This document shows, piece by piece, positions 1-6,502 of a DNA stretch of 10,969 nt; the stretch's first letter is position 1; the number at the start of each line of letters is the position of its first letter. The notes under the pieces are model-generated. The model was not told the DNA's origin and ran no database searches. It saw nothing but the letters and a program-made list of their open reading frames with translations. A program made the position numbers and the translations under genes. Where the stretch lies: the NCBI GenBank assembly GCA_035510155.1, contig DATKHR010000066.1, forward strand, positions 1 to 10,969, given 5' to 3'. This stretch comes from DATKHR01 sp035510155 (GTDB taxonomy: Bacteria > Acidobacteriota > Vicinamibacteria > Vicinamibacterales > CAVVIG01).

Positions 1-209
1 CCTACGACCTGTCGCTCGTCGACTTCGAGGCGCTGCAGCAGGCCGGGCCTGCGACCACGCAAACCGCGCAAAGTTCACAGGGTTCGAACGGCTCGCAGGG
101 CGGTCCCGGCGCGCCGGGCGCGCAGGGGTCAGGCCAGGTCCCGGCGGCGAGCGCCGTGCTGCGCAATCTGACGCCGACCGCGATTCCTGGTCAGACACCG
201 CAGCAGTAA
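1..209 (+). CDS. C-terminal end of an unidentified protein (5' partial)
   Basis: Codons read from base 3 give 68 residues ending in TAA at 207-209; the start lies outside the window. The visible part begins YDLSLVDFEALQQ and then becomes a low-complexity Gly/Gln/Ser/Ala/Pro-rich tail with collagen-like GGPGAPGAQG, finishing NLTPTAIPGQTPQQ. There are no membrane segments or catalytic motifs in this part. Such tails are often flexible and poorly conserved, so the family cannot be named from it. The stop codon overlaps the ATG of the next gene as TAATG, which suggests that the two are translated from one message. Coding status is supported by the open frame up to that junction, but the function is unknown. 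Confidence 0.6.
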   Translation, partial: YDLSLVDFEALQQAGPATTQTAQSSQGSNGSQGGPGAPGAQGSGQVPAASAVLRNLTPTAIPGQTPQQ

Positions 210-439
210 TGGAGCTCCAGAGGGCCCGGGTCGCGGAGCGCGTATGGCGCGCGCGAAAGAACCATACGTGGATTGACGCCCAGCTCCGTGACCCGGGCGA
301 TGAGACGGTCGAGCTTCAGTTCTACTACGACGGCAATCTGGTATTCAGCCGTCGATGGCCCGGGCGCGACACTGCGCTCGCGTACGCATCGCGCCAGCTT
401 CGCGAGCTGCAGCGCGCGGGGTGGAACACGCACTGGTGA
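209..439 (+). CDS. small conserved-looking hypothetical protein, 76 aa
   Basis: A 76-residue protein whose ATG overlaps the upstream TAA (TAATG at 207-211), typical of translational coupling. It is rich in Arg and aromatic residues. The N-terminal part has WRARKNHTWIDAQLRD, the middle a strand-like VELQFYYDGNLVFSRRW, and the C-terminal part a helix-like ALAYASRQLRELQRAGW. There is no signal peptide, membrane segment or cysteine, so a small soluble alpha/beta protein is likely. The sequence looks like a folded domain and not a random frame: Trp and Tyr fall in hydrophobic patches and the helix is amphipathic. I do not recognise a function. It ends 12 bases before the stop of the converging membrane-protein gene. 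Confidence 0.6.
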   Translation: MELQRARVAERVWRARKNHTWIDAQLRDPGDETVELQFYYDGNLVFSRRWPGRDTALAYASRQLRELQRAGWNTHW

Positions 440-451
440 CTATGTCACGCT

Positions 452-1156
452 CTACCAACCCACGGTGCGCAGGAGGAGGCGCTGCCACGTGGGAGCCAGC
501 AGCGTCTTCAGCGCCACGTCGAGCACGAGGCCGCCGCAGGCCCATGCGGCGAGCCGCCTCGCCTCCGCCCAATCAACCTGAAATCTGAGCACGCGCGAGA
601 GCAGCGGCGCCGACAAGACCACGCCCAGCACGACAAAACTGGCGATGCGAATGACCGCCCATGGGTGCCAGGCAAAGAGGAGCGTCGCGACAGGATGCGC
701 GCTGGCGGCGGCGAGTGAGCCCGCGTACGTCCCCATCTCGTTCATCAGCACGCCCCCCATCGGCATCGCGAGCACCCCTCCGGTGGCCGCCGCGAGCAGC
801 GTGAAAACCGCAGCGTGCCCCGCCTGTTGAGGAATGAACCGCGACGGCATGCTCTCGGCTCCCCTGCCGCTTAGCACCCACGCGAACATCTCCGCGCGGT
901 AGGCCTCTCCCCGCAGAAACAACCGCCCTGTTTCCCACGGCCTCACATACGCACTCATCGTCGCGCAGGCCGCCATCGTCATCGCCCACACGAGCATGCG
1001 AGCCACTGCGGCGCCAAGGTCGCCGCGGCGAAGCGCGGCAACCATGAAGGGGAAACTGGCGAGCGTGTTGAGAACAGGCACGAGCGCCGGGATGCCGATT
1101 GCCCAGGCGGCGACATACGACAGAACCGTGGCCAGGACGACAAGCCCCGCGGTCAC
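452..1156 (-). CDS. multi-pass inner-membrane protein of unknown function, 234 aa
   Basis: Integral membrane protein with about six hydrophobic segments, near residues 3-22, 24-42, 50-70, 114-138, 154-187 and 203-220. A loop at about 71-110 contains VRPWETGRLFLRGEAYRAEM and SMPSRFIPQQ, and the fourth segment carries the Gly/Met-rich AMPMGGVLMNEMGTYAG. The preferred start is GTG at 1156-1154, which overlaps the kinase stop as GTGA, with GGAGAG about 11 bases upstream. The frame stays open far upstream, but that part is antisense to or out of frame with the kinase and does not look like protein. It is the last gene of the minus-strand block, so co-expression with the kinase and phosphorylase is likely. 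A link to nucleoside handling is only a guess from position. No known transporter signature was recognised. Confidence 0.75.
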   Translation of the reverse strand: MTAGLVVLATVLSYVAAWAIGIPALVPVLNTLASFPFMVAALRRGDLGAAVARMLVWAMTMAACATMSAYVRPWETGRLFLRGEAYRAEMFAWVLSGRGAESMPSRFIPQQAGHAAVFTLLAAATGGVLAMPMGGVLMNEMGTYAGSLAAASAHPVATLLFAWHPWAVIRIASFVVLGVVLSAPLLSRVLRFQVDWAEARRLAAWACGGLVLDVALKTLLAPTWQRLLLRTVGW

Positions 1157-2121
1157 CGGCGCGATCGCTCTCCGTGATGAGGGGCCACGGGGGCCAGCGG
1201 TCCGAAGTGCTCTTCGTATCGCCTGGCGAACTCGGCCCATGTGTACGAATGGCTCAACCCCCCGAGGTGTTCGAGAACGTAGGCCGCCGCGACACTGCCG
1301 ATCCGAGCGGCCGCCGCGTAAGGCAGACCGAGCGCAATCCCCTTCATGAGACCGCCGCGGTACGCGTCGCCCACTCCGGTGGGATCGACAATGCGGTGGG
1401 GCTTGACGGCGGCCACGTCGGTGCGCCCGTCGCGCGTGATCACCGAAGATCCGCGTTCCCCCCTCGTCACGACAAGCGCGTCGCATTGGGTCACGAGGTC
1501 GGGTTCGCTGTACCCGGTTTTCTGCTTGAGAAGCTCCAGCTCGTAGTCGTTGACGACGACAATCGCGGCGCCGCGCACGCCGTCGCGCAGCTCGTCGCCG
1601 CTCATGCGAGCGCACTGCTGGCCGGGGTCGAAAATGAACGGAATCGCCAGCGTGCGACACTCCTCCGCATACTGCACCATGGCCCGGGGATCGTTCGGCG
1701 CGATGATCGCCAGACTGCAGTCGCGCGCCGAGCGGAACGACAGCTGGCCGGCGTCGGCCATCGCGCCGGTGTAGAACGACGCGATCTGGTTGTTGTCGCG
1801 GTCCGTGCTGCAGAAGAACGACGCGCAGAACTTGCCGTCGATTTCCTTGACGAGCGACGTGTCGATTCCCGTCGCCTCGAGCCATTGGCGGAATTCGCTG
1901 AAATCCTCGCCTGCCGTGGCCATCAGGACCGGCCGCTCGCCGAGAAGGGCCAACGTGTACGCGATGTTTGGCGCGCAGCCGCCACGCCGCTTGTCCATCG
2001 TGTCCACGAGGAAGCTCAGACTCACGCGCTGCATGTGCTCGGGGAGAAAATGCTCGGTGAACTTCCCGGGGAACGACATCAGGTAATCGAAGGCGATGGA
2101 GCCGGTCACGACGATCTTCAT
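1153..2121 (-). CDS. PfkB-family sugar/nucleoside kinase, adenosine-kinase-like
   Basis: A 322-residue ribokinase/PfkB-family kinase, predicted to be cytosolic and to transfer phosphate from ATP to a sugar or nucleoside hydroxyl. Visible motifs are the N-terminal strand IVVTGSIAFD (3-12), the substrate-side RGGCAPNIAYTLALLG (46-61), NDYE (191-194), TRGERGS (219-225) and the C-terminal signature DPTGVGDAYRGG (246-257), in which D252 is the expected catalytic base. A PTGVGD form of the signature instead of TTGAGD resembles, as I recall, the bacterial adenosine-kinase branch of the family. The adjacent MtnP gene, which handles adenine nucleosides, fits adenosine as substrate: adenosine + ATP gives AMP + ADP. 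The ATG at 2121 has AAAGGA about 11 bases upstream and lies 15 bases after the MtnP stop. The kinase fold is certain; the substrate is less so, and a ribokinase-type sugar remains possible. Confidence 0.88.
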   Translation of the reverse strand: MKIVVTGSIAFDYLMSFPGKFTEHFLPEHMQRVSLSFLVDTMDKRRGGCAPNIAYTLALLGERPVLMATAGEDFSEFRQWLEATGIDTSLVKEIDGKFCASFFCSTDRDNNQIASFYTGAMADAGQLSFRSARDCSLAIIAPNDPRAMVQYAEECRTLAIPFIFDPGQQCARMSGDELRDGVRGAAIVVVNDYELELLKQKTGYSEPDLVTQCDALVVTRGERGSSVITRDGRTDVAAVKPHRIVDPTGVGDAYRGGLMKGIALGLPYAAAARIGSVAAAYVLEHLGGLSHSYTWAEFARRYEEHFGPLAPVAPHHGERSRR

Positions 2122-2136
2122 AAAGAGTACAGTCCT

Positions 2137-2997
2137 TTACTTGATGTATTTCCCGATGATGATCGCCAGCTCCTTCTTGGTCTGCTCGGGCACATGTTCC
2201 GGGCGCGTGATGATGGCCGTCGCGAGCGCATCCTTGCAGGCGCACGCGCGAACGGATCCGACGCGACCGACGGCTTCGGCAATGGTCTTCTGAGCCGTCG
2301 CAGCATTCTGCATCAGGTTCGCGACGATCAAGTCGACCGTGACCGAATCGTGATCCGGGTGCCACGAGTCGTAATCGGTCACGAGCGCCAGTGTGGCGTA
2401 GCAGATCTCCGCCTCGCGCGCGAGCTTAGCCTCCTGGAGGTTGGTCATGCCGATAACATCCATCCCCCAGGCTCTGTACAGCGTCGACTCGGCCAGCGTC
2501 GAGAACTGCGGCCCCTCCATGTTGACGTACGTGCCGCCGCGATGCACCGTCGCGCCGACGGCCTGCGCGGAGTCGGCCGCCACGGCCGATAGATCGGGGC
2601 ACACGGGATGGGCGAACGCGATGTGGGCGACGAGGCCCCGCCCAAAAAAGGTGCTGATCCTGCCCCGCGTGCGGTCGAAGAACTGGTCGGGCACGAGGAT
2701 GTGGAGCGGCTCGTACTCCTGCTTCAAGCTCCCGACGGCGCTGGCCGAGAGGATTCGCTCGACCCCGAGCGCCTTGAACCCGTAGATGTTGGCGCGAAAG
2801 TTCAACTCCGACGGGAGGATTCGGTGGCCGGCGCCGTGGCGCGCCAGGAACGCCACTCGCCTCCCCCGCAGCGTCCCCACGACGTAGGGACCAGACGGAT
2901 CGCCGAACGGAGTTGAGATCTGCCGTTCCTCGCGGTCGGTCAGCTCCTTCATGTCGTACAGACCGGACCCGCCGATGATGCCGATGTCAACAGTCAT
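2137..2997 (-). CDS. mtnP: S-methyl-5'-thioadenosine phosphorylase
   Basis: A 286-residue member of the trimeric purine-nucleoside-phosphorylase/MTAP family. It cleaves 5'-methylthioadenosine, a by-product of polyamine and other SAM-consuming reactions, with phosphate to adenine and methylthioribose-1-phosphate in the cytosol. Visible motifs are IIGGSGLYD (7-15), the phosphate-binding FLARHGAGH (50-58), SASAVGSL (84-91), YVNMEGPQFST (157-167), GMTNLQEAKLARE (183-195) and VTDYDSW (206-212). The Asp pair in TDYD is the feature that separates 6-aminopurine-specific MTAPs from guanosine/inosine PNPs, which have Asn there, so adenine-nucleoside specificity is expected. The length is normal for the family. 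The ATG at 2997 overlaps the stop of the upstream fusion gene as ATGA, indicating translational coupling, and the kinase follows after 15 bases. Confidence 0.95.
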   Translation of the reverse strand: MTVDIGIIGGSGLYDMKELTDREERQISTPFGDPSGPYVVGTLRGRRVAFLARHGAGHRILPSELNFRANIYGFKALGVERILSASAVGSLKQEYEPLHILVPDQFFDRTRGRISTFFGRGLVAHIAFAHPVCPDLSAVAADSAQAVGATVHRGGTYVNMEGPQFSTLAESTLYRAWGMDVIGMTNLQEAKLAREAEICYATLALVTDYDSWHPDHDSVTVDLIVANLMQNAATAQKTIAEAVGRVGSVRACACKDALATAIITRPEHVPEQTKKELAIIIGKYIK

Positions 2998-4337
2998 GAT
3001 GGCTCGGTGCTCGCCCTCCCCTGCGCCGGTTCAACGAAACGTTTCCCGTCCTGCTCCCGGATGTACCCGGCCACCAGGTCGGGGTCGTGCTCGAAGAACA
3101 CGAGAACGCCGCGCTCCACCGCGTCTCGGACAAAGCGCTGCTTCACCGCCAGGGTGTCGAGCGGGTGCAGATCGAATCCCATGATCCAGGCGTCCGCCAG
3201 GTGCGCCGTCATCGGCATCATGTCGGCGACGAACGCCGCCGTCCGGCCGCCGGATTCAATCAGGACCATCTGATGGTGCGCCGTGTGACCGCCGGTCCGC
3301 ACGACGCGCACGCCCGGCATGATCACCTGATCTTCGTCTACGAGCTGAAGAACGCCGGCATCGGCCAGCGGGGCGTAGTTGCGCGCGAGATAGCTGGCGT
3401 GGTTGCGCGCGTTCGGGTGCATGGCATCCTCCCACTCCCCCCGCCGGACGATGTATTGCGCCCGGGGGAACCGCGGCTTGACGCGCCCCTGCGCGTCGCG
3501 GACGGTGAACCCGCCAGCGTGGTCGAAATGAAGATGTGACGCGAGCACGATATCGATGTCCTCGGGTGAGAGGCCCGCTTCGGCCAGCGCGTGATCGAGA
3601 CTGCTGCGGCGGTCGACGCCGTACCGGTCGTGAAACTTCTCGTCCTCCTTGTCGCCGAGCCCTGCATCGATGATCATCGTCCGCGCGCCGCGGACCACGA
3701 GCGGCCGCATAGCCAGCGTGATGCGATTGCGCTCGTCCGCTGGTGCCTTGTTGGACCAGAGGGGCTTGGGCACGACGCCGAACATGGCGCCGCCATCGAA
3801 ACGGATGAAGCCATCGGACACCGACACCAGCTCGACATCACCGACTGTGTAACGGGTCACCTGGCTCGCGGCTTGCGCCCTGACGCTCCCGACCCGGGAC
3901 TCCGAAGTCGCGGCTCGCGGCTCCATGAGCTCGACGAGCACGCCGTGGGTTGCCGCTGGATGCACGAACGCAATCATCGAGCCCTCGGCGCCCGGCCTGG
4001 GCTCGTCGTCGATCATCCGAAGCCCTCGTGCCTTCAGACGGTCGACCGCGCTCCGGATGTCGTCGACACGCAGGGTGATGTGGTGAAGGCCGGGGCCACG
4101 CTTTCCGAGATACGTGGCAATGGGCGACTCGGGGGAGGTCGCCTCGAGCAGTTCTAATCTCACTCCAGGGGCCCCGGGGAGTCTCTCGTCGCCGAGCGGA
4201 ATGAAATGCGCCCGAACGTGCTGTGACGCGACCTCTTCGGGCGCCTCGACCTCGAGCCCGAGCACGTCGCGATAGAACGCAAGCGAGGCCGCGAGATCGT
4301 TCACGGCGATGCCGACATGATCCAAAACGACTTTCAT
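2994..4337 (-). CDS. mce: methylmalonyl-CoA epimerase fused in frame to a metallo-beta-lactamase-fold hydrolase
   Basis: One 447-residue open frame with two domains. Residues 1-138 are a methylmalonyl-CoA epimerase of the vicinal-oxygen-chelate fold, interconverting the (S)- and (R)-methylmalonyl-CoA forms: VLDHVGIAVNDL (4-15), SQHVRAHFI (38-46), GLHHITLRVDD (83-93) and GVLVELMEP (132-140), with H7, Q39, H85/86 and E136 as likely metal ligands. Residues about 160-440 are an MBL-fold hydrolase with SHLHFDHAGG (267-276), GGHTAHH (349-355), ADMMP (371-375) and FFEHDPD (414-420), so all expected metal ligands are present; its substrate is unknown. The Ser/Ala-rich linker (about 139-159) is encoded by a degenerate 7-base repeat. 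The ATG at 4337 has AGGTGG upstream and follows meaB by 32 bases. A separate hydrolase could start at GTG 3860, but no good ribosome site precedes it and no stop intervenes. Confidence 0.85.
   Translation of the reverse strand: MKVVLDHVGIAVNDLAASLAFYRDVLGLEVEAPEEVASQHVRAHFIPLGDERLPGAPGVRLELLEATSPESPIATYLGKRGPGLHHITLRVDDIRSAVDRLKARGLRMIDDEPRPGAEGSMIAFVHPAATHGVLVELMEPRAATSESRVGSVRAQAASQVTRYTVGDVELVSVSDGFIRFDGGAMFGVVPKPLWSNKAPADERNRITLAMRPLVVRGARTMIIDAGLGDKEDEKFHDRYGVDRRSSLDHALAEAGLSPEDIDIVLASHLHFDHAGGFTVRDAQGRVKPRFPRAQYIVRRGEWEDAMHPNARNHASYLARNYAPLADAGVLQLVDEDQVIMPGVRVVRTGGHTAHHQMVLIESGGRTAAFVADMMPMTAHLADAWIMGFDLHPLDTLAVKQRFVRDAVERGVLVFFEHDPDLVAGYIREQDGKRFVEPAQGRASTEPS
3866..3921 (-). repeat. 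degenerate 7-base tandem repeat within the fusion linker
   Basis: Read on the minus strand, this 56-base tract divides into eight 7-base units: GCCGCGA, GCCGCGA, CTTCGGA, GTCCCGG, GTCGGGA, GCGTCAG, GGCGCAA, GCCGCGA. Three units are identical, and an 11-base direct repeat (AGCCGCGAGCC, at 3922-3912 and 3873-3863) recurs exactly 49 bases (7 x 7) apart. A small GACT/AGTC inverted repeat lies inside (3898-3909). The tract covers just the junction between the epimerase and hydrolase domains. Seven-base tandem repeats are usually intergenic, as in the short tandemly repeated sequences of cyanobacteria. The middle units are diverged, so the periodicity is suggestive and not strict. Confidence 0.5.
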
Positions 4338-4369
4338 GAGAAGGACCACCTGCCTCTCATAGGGGCCGC

Positions 4370-5338
4370 TTACCGGTGAGCATTTTCGCGACCTCCTACC
4401 GCCCGCCGCAAAAGATTCGTCGCGGCCGTGTACGGATCGATCTCGCGTGCGGCCACCCGGTCCACCATAGCCACGAGCTCGCCCGGCTCGAGCACGTGCC
4501 GCTCCAGGTAATCCATGAACCGCTGCGACACCAGCTCCCGCAACCGATACTCGCTCCGCGTCTTTCGCCGCGCCGCCTGCGTCCCGCGCGAATGGGCGCG
4601 GAACCGCTCGATCACGTCCACGACGTCGGGAACGCCCTCGCCGGTGGTCGCGATCGTCTTCATGACCGGCGGGCGCCATGCGCCGGTCGCGAACGCCTGG
4701 AGGGCGAGGTTCGCCTCCACCGACGCCACGAGCCGATCTGCCCCCTCGCGGTCGGCTTTGTTGACAACGAAGATATCGGCGATTTCCATGATGCCGGCCT
4801 TGAGCGCCTGCACTTCATCGCCGGTGCCCGGCACCAACGTGACAATCGAGACGTCCGCCGTCCGGATGATGTCGACCTCATCCTGCCCGACACCGACGGT
4901 CTCGATGACGATGATGTCCTTGCCCGCGGCGTCAAGGACGAGCACGGCGTCACCCGTCGCGCGGGCAAGACCGCCCAGATGGCCGCGCGTCGCCATGCTC
5001 CGAATGAAGACGTCTTCGTCGGCGGCATGCGTCTGCATGCGGAGACGATCGCCCAGGATGGCGCCGCCGGTGAACGGGCTCGTCGGGTCCACAGCCACGA
5101 TGCCGACCCGCTGCCCCTTCCCCCGCAGCGTGGTGGTGAGCCGGTCAACCAGCGTGCTCTTGCCCGCTCCCGGCGGCCCGGTGACGCCGACGAGGTAGGC
5201 CCGGCCGGTGCGGCCGAAAATGGCGCGGACCAGGTCGGCGCTGGCAGGGTCCTCGTCCTCGATGAGCGAGATGGCACGCGCGATGGCGCGGGGATCGCCC
5301 TCGATCACGCGCTCGGCAAGCGACGGCGCGGTGGTCAC
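4370..5338 (-). CDS. meaB: MeaB/ArgK-type GTPase chaperone of B12-dependent acyl-CoA mutase
   Basis: A 322-residue G3E-family P-loop GTPase, about the length of known MeaB proteins. MeaB binds methylmalonyl-CoA mutase, gates loading of adenosylcobalamin and protects the mutase from inactivation, using GTP hydrolysis. Visible motifs are Walker A GPPGAGKST (54-62), VAVDPTSPFTGGAILGDRLRM (81-101, the family signature with the Mg-binding Asp), IETVGVGQDEVD (145-156, G3/switch region), VVNKAD (191-196, the NKxD guanine-specificity motif), and a C-terminal helical arm (about 250-322) used for dimerisation. The GTG start at 5338 overlaps the acyl-CoA dehydrogenase stop as GTGA; the frame upstream of it only shadows that gene. 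The mutase itself is absent from the window. The following epimerase acts on the same substrate pool, which strongly supports the assignment. Confidence 0.94.
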   Translation of the reverse strand: MTTAPSLAERVIEGDPRAIARAISLIEDEDPASADLVRAIFGRTGRAYLVGVTGPPGAGKSTLVDRLTTTLRGKGQRVGIVAVDPTSPFTGGAILGDRLRMQTHAADEDVFIRSMATRGHLGGLARATGDAVLVLDAAGKDIIVIETVGVGQDEVDIIRTADVSIVTLVPGTGDEVQALKAGIMEIADIFVVNKADREGADRLVASVEANLALQAFATGAWRPPVMKTIATTGEGVPDVVDVIERFRAHSRGTQAARRKTRSEYRLRELVSQRFMDYLERHVLEPGELVAMVDRVAAREIDPYTAATNLLRRAVGGRENAHR

Positions 5339-6480
5339 GCGCGCGAAAGCAGCTGGCGAGCGATGACGAGCCGCTGGATTTCGCTCGTTCCCTCGCCGAT
5401 CGTCGTCAACTTGACGTCGCGGAAGTACTTCTCGGCCGGGTAGTCCTTCACGAACCCGTAGCCCCCATGGATCTGCACGCAGTCGTCGGTGACTCTCACG
5501 GCGACCTCGCTGGCGTACAGCTTTGCCATGGCTGACTCGAGCGTCGTGCGCCGGCCACGACTCTTGAGATGCGCCGCCCGATACGTCAGCAGCCGGGCGG
5601 CCTCGATTTTCGTGGCAGCGTCGGCCAGCTTCCATTGAATGGCTTGGAACTGGCTGATCCTCTTGCCGAACGATTTTCGCTCCTTGGCGTACGCGAGCGC
5701 GGCCTCGTACGCCCCCTGCGCCAACCCCACCGAAAGGGCCGCGATGCCGATTCGGCCGGCGTCGAGCACTTCCATCGTGTTGACGAAGCCCTGCCCCTCG
5801 TGACCGAGCAACTGGTCTGCCGGAATGCGGCAGTTCACGAACAGCACCTCGCTCGTGTCGCTGGCGCGCATCCCGAGCTTGTCTTCCTTTTTTCCGGCTG
5901 CCATGCCTGGCGTGCCGTGCTCAACGATGAACGCCGAGATGCCTTTCGAGCCAGCTGCGCGATCGGTAACGGCCATCACGACCATCACATGGCCGACGCG
6001 GCCGTGCGTAATGAAGGTTTTCGCGCCGTTCAAGACCCAGCACGCGCCCGCTCGAACCGCCGTTGTCCGCATGCCGACGGCGTCGCTGCCCGACGTGGAT
6101 TCGGTCAACCCCCAGGCGCCGATCTTTTCCCCGCGGGCCAGCGGGGCGAGGTATTGCCGCTTTTGGGCCTCGGTGCCGAAGAGGTTGATATGCGCGGCGC
6201 ACAGCCCATTGTGCGCCGCGATGGACAGCGCGACACCGGGGTCGACCCGCGCAAGCTCCTCCAGGCAGATGCAGTATTCGACGGGGGACATCGCGGCGCC
6301 GCCGTACTGCTCCGAGAACTGGATCCCCATGAGGCCGAGATTGGCCAGCTTCGGCACCAGCTCGCTCGGGAAGTGCTGCGCCTCGTCCCATTCCCGCACA
6401 TGGGGGCGCACCTCGGTCTCAGCGAATTCGCGCACGCTCCGGCGCAGCAGCACCTGCTCTTCCGTCGGACGGAAGTCCAT
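5335..6480 (-). CDS. acyl-CoA dehydrogenase (short/branched-chain type)
   Basis: A 381-residue FAD-dependent acyl-CoA dehydrogenase that introduces the alpha,beta double bond into an acyl-CoA and passes electrons to ETF. It has the full three-domain architecture: N-terminal helices (1-120), the middle beta domain with the family signature LTESTSGSDAVG (125-136), and C-terminal helices with the second signature around QFQAIQWKLADAATKIEAAR (278-297), QIHGGYGF (336-343) and IGEGTSEIQR (361-370). E363 in GEGT matches the catalytic base of the short- and medium-chain enzymes. Chain-length preference cannot be read reliably; neighbouring meaB and mce suggest branched or odd-chain substrates leading to propionyl-CoA. 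The ATG at 6480 has GAAGG just upstream (short spacing). It lies 22 bases after the preceding gene and overlaps meaB by 4 bases. Confidence 0.94.
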   Translation of the reverse strand: MDFRPTEEQVLLRRSVREFAETEVRPHVREWDEAQHFPSELVPKLANLGLMGIQFSEQYGGAAMSPVEYCICLEELARVDPGVALSIAAHNGLCAAHINLFGTEAQKRQYLAPLARGEKIGAWGLTESTSGSDAVGMRTTAVRAGACWVLNGAKTFITHGRVGHVMVVMAVTDRAAGSKGISAFIVEHGTPGMAAGKKEDKLGMRASDTSEVLFVNCRIPADQLLGHEGQGFVNTMEVLDAGRIGIAALSVGLAQGAYEAALAYAKERKSFGKRISQFQAIQWKLADAATKIEAARLLTYRAAHLKSRGRRTTLESAMAKLYASEVAVRVTDDCVQIHGGYGFVKDYPAEKYFRDVKLTTIGEGTSEIQRLVIARQLLSRA

Positions 6481-6502
6481 GAGCCTTCAAATGTAGCACG
6501 GA

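Noticed and set aside
436..448. GTGAC-TAT-GTCAC inverted repeat between two converging genes, as a terminator
   Set aside because: The stem is only 5 bp with a 3-base loop, it overlaps the stop codon, and it has no T-run on either side. It is too weak to call.
452..2365. A 637-codon minus-strand open frame spanning the kinase, the phosphorylase end and the membrane-protein gene
   Set aside because: Only its last 234 codons look like protein (the membrane protein). The rest is the out-of-frame shadow of the kinase and mtnP genes, Arg-rich and without motifs.
1099..2592. A 497-codon plus-strand open frame
   Set aside because: It is antisense to the well-supported kinase and mtnP genes, is rich in Arg/His/Gly/Val and has no domain. 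Long antisense frames are expected in GC-rich coding DNA.
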